Source: DYFC01 sp041658585 (GTDB taxonomy: Bacteria > Nitrospirota > Thermodesulfovibrionia > Thermodesulfovibrionales > SM23-35). Taken from it: DNA of 14,796 nucleotides. The notes beneath the pieces were generated by a model, which was not told the DNA's origin, did not search any database, and saw only the letters and a program-made list of their open reading frames with translations. This document shows, piece by piece, positions 14,354 through 14,796 of the stretch (the stretch's first letter is position 1; every line of letters starts with the position of its first letter). The stretch is from assembly GCA_041658585.1 (NCBI GenBank), contig JBAZZX010000060.1:1-14796 (forward strand), read 5' to 3'. The translations under genes and the position numbers were made by a program.

Positions 14354-14796
14354 ATGAACATCGAAAAGCGCGATTTTGACAAGGAGGCAGCCACCTGGGA
14401 CGAGGCGCCGGCACGGGTCAAGCTGGCAAACGATATAGTAGCTGCAATATCAGACGAAATCGTGTTGACTTCCAATATGGATGTCCTGGACTTTGGTTGC
14501 GGCACAGGGCTATTGACCCTCCGGTTGCAGCCGGTAGTCCATTCCATAACAGGAGTTGACAGTTCCCAGGGAATGATTAATGTTCTTAAAGCAAAGATCG
14601 ACAAACAAAATCTTCCCAATGTAAGGACTCAATACATAGACACTGAAAAGGGCAATATTCTGGGAGGTAATTATAATCTGATTGTAAGCGGCATGACCCT
14701 GCATCATGTTAAAGAAATCAGATCTCTAATTGATCGATTCTACAGGATTGTTGCGCCTTCCGGATATCTTTGTATTGCCGATCTTGACCTTGACGA
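14354..14796 (+). CDS. class I SAM-dependent methyltransferase (3' end outside window)
   Basis: The first 147 residues of a Rossmann-fold methyltransferase are present; the gene runs off the window end. Motif I VLDFGCGTG (about 44-52) binds SAM, GVDSSQGMI (67-75) is the acidic strand-2 region, and SGMTLHHVKE (112-121) and the VAPSGYLCIADLD strand (about 133-145) follow in family order. The closest general type is the UbiE/bioC-like small-molecule methyltransferase group; the substrate cannot be told. The ATG at 14354 has GGAGAGG 5-6 nt upstream and a promoter of its own. It is divergent from the redox operon and separated from it by MITE copy 2. Confidence 0.85.
   Translation, partial: MNIEKRDFDKEAATWDEAPARVKLANDIVAAISDEIVLTSNMDVLDFGCGTGLLTLRLQPVVHSITGVDSSQGMINVLKAKIDKQNLPNVRTQYIDTEKGNILGGNYNLIVSGMTLHHVKEIRSLIDRFYRIVAPSGYLCIADLDLD

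Noticed and set aside
1..14796. CRISPR arrays, tRNA or rRNA genes
   Set aside because: No regularly spaced repeats, no tRNA-like cloverleaf with its conserved arms and no rRNA sequence were recognised by eye.

Overview
The window looks like chromosomal DNA from an anaerobic, respiratory, Gram-negative-type bacterium of moderate GC. A Nitrospirota or deltaproteobacterial-like lineage is my inference, from the NapH-type polyferredoxin, the Tat-dependent DUF362 protein, the large CheB/CheR/PAS signalling genes and a probable selenoprotein. No marker gene fixes the taxonomy.

Layout: (1) 1-1384 is an apparently complete IS256-family insertion sequence with imperfect terminal inverted repeats and a minus-strand transposase. 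(2) 1402-3147 (minus) holds a class IV PLP aminotransferase (IlvE-like) and a LipM-like octanoyl/lipoyl transferase, each with a promoter-like -10 so close to its start codon that leaderless mRNAs are likely. (3) 3345-8979 (plus) is a tightly overlapping signalling operon: a CheB-CheR-PAS-PAS protein, a PAS-GAF-PAS histidine kinase and a stand-alone receiver, joined by 4-bp overlaps. After 368 bp without a convincing gene comes a second, divergent histidine kinase (9348-10697). (4) 14020-10909 (minus) is a probable redox operon: a thioredoxin-fold protein with C-terminal TPR-like helices, a Tat-signal DUF362 protein and a membrane polyferredoxin that looks like a NapH-NapG fusion. (5) From 14354 (plus) a SAM-dependent methyltransferase runs off the window.

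The main result is in the redox operon. The thioredoxin-like gene is cut by an in-frame TGA at 13922-13924. A strong ribosome-binding site and ATG lie upstream (start 14020). Reading through TGA gives one continuous 193-residue thioredoxin-like protein in which TGA occupies the first position of the active-site CxxC motif (U-V-G-C). This is the pattern of a selenocysteine-containing UxxC redox protein, and a possible SECIS hairpin follows the TGA. A standard gene caller would annotate only a truncated protein starting at the internal ATG (13906) and would lose the active site.

The redox operon is bracketed by two identical 133-bp MITE-like elements (10714-10846 and 14107-14239). Each has 18-bp perfect terminal inverted repeats and its own 4-bp target duplication (GGAT and ACTT), so they are independent and probably recent insertions of a non-autonomous element. 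One sits between convergent genes and rewrites the end of a tiny ORF coupled to the polyferredoxin; the other sits between divergent promoters.
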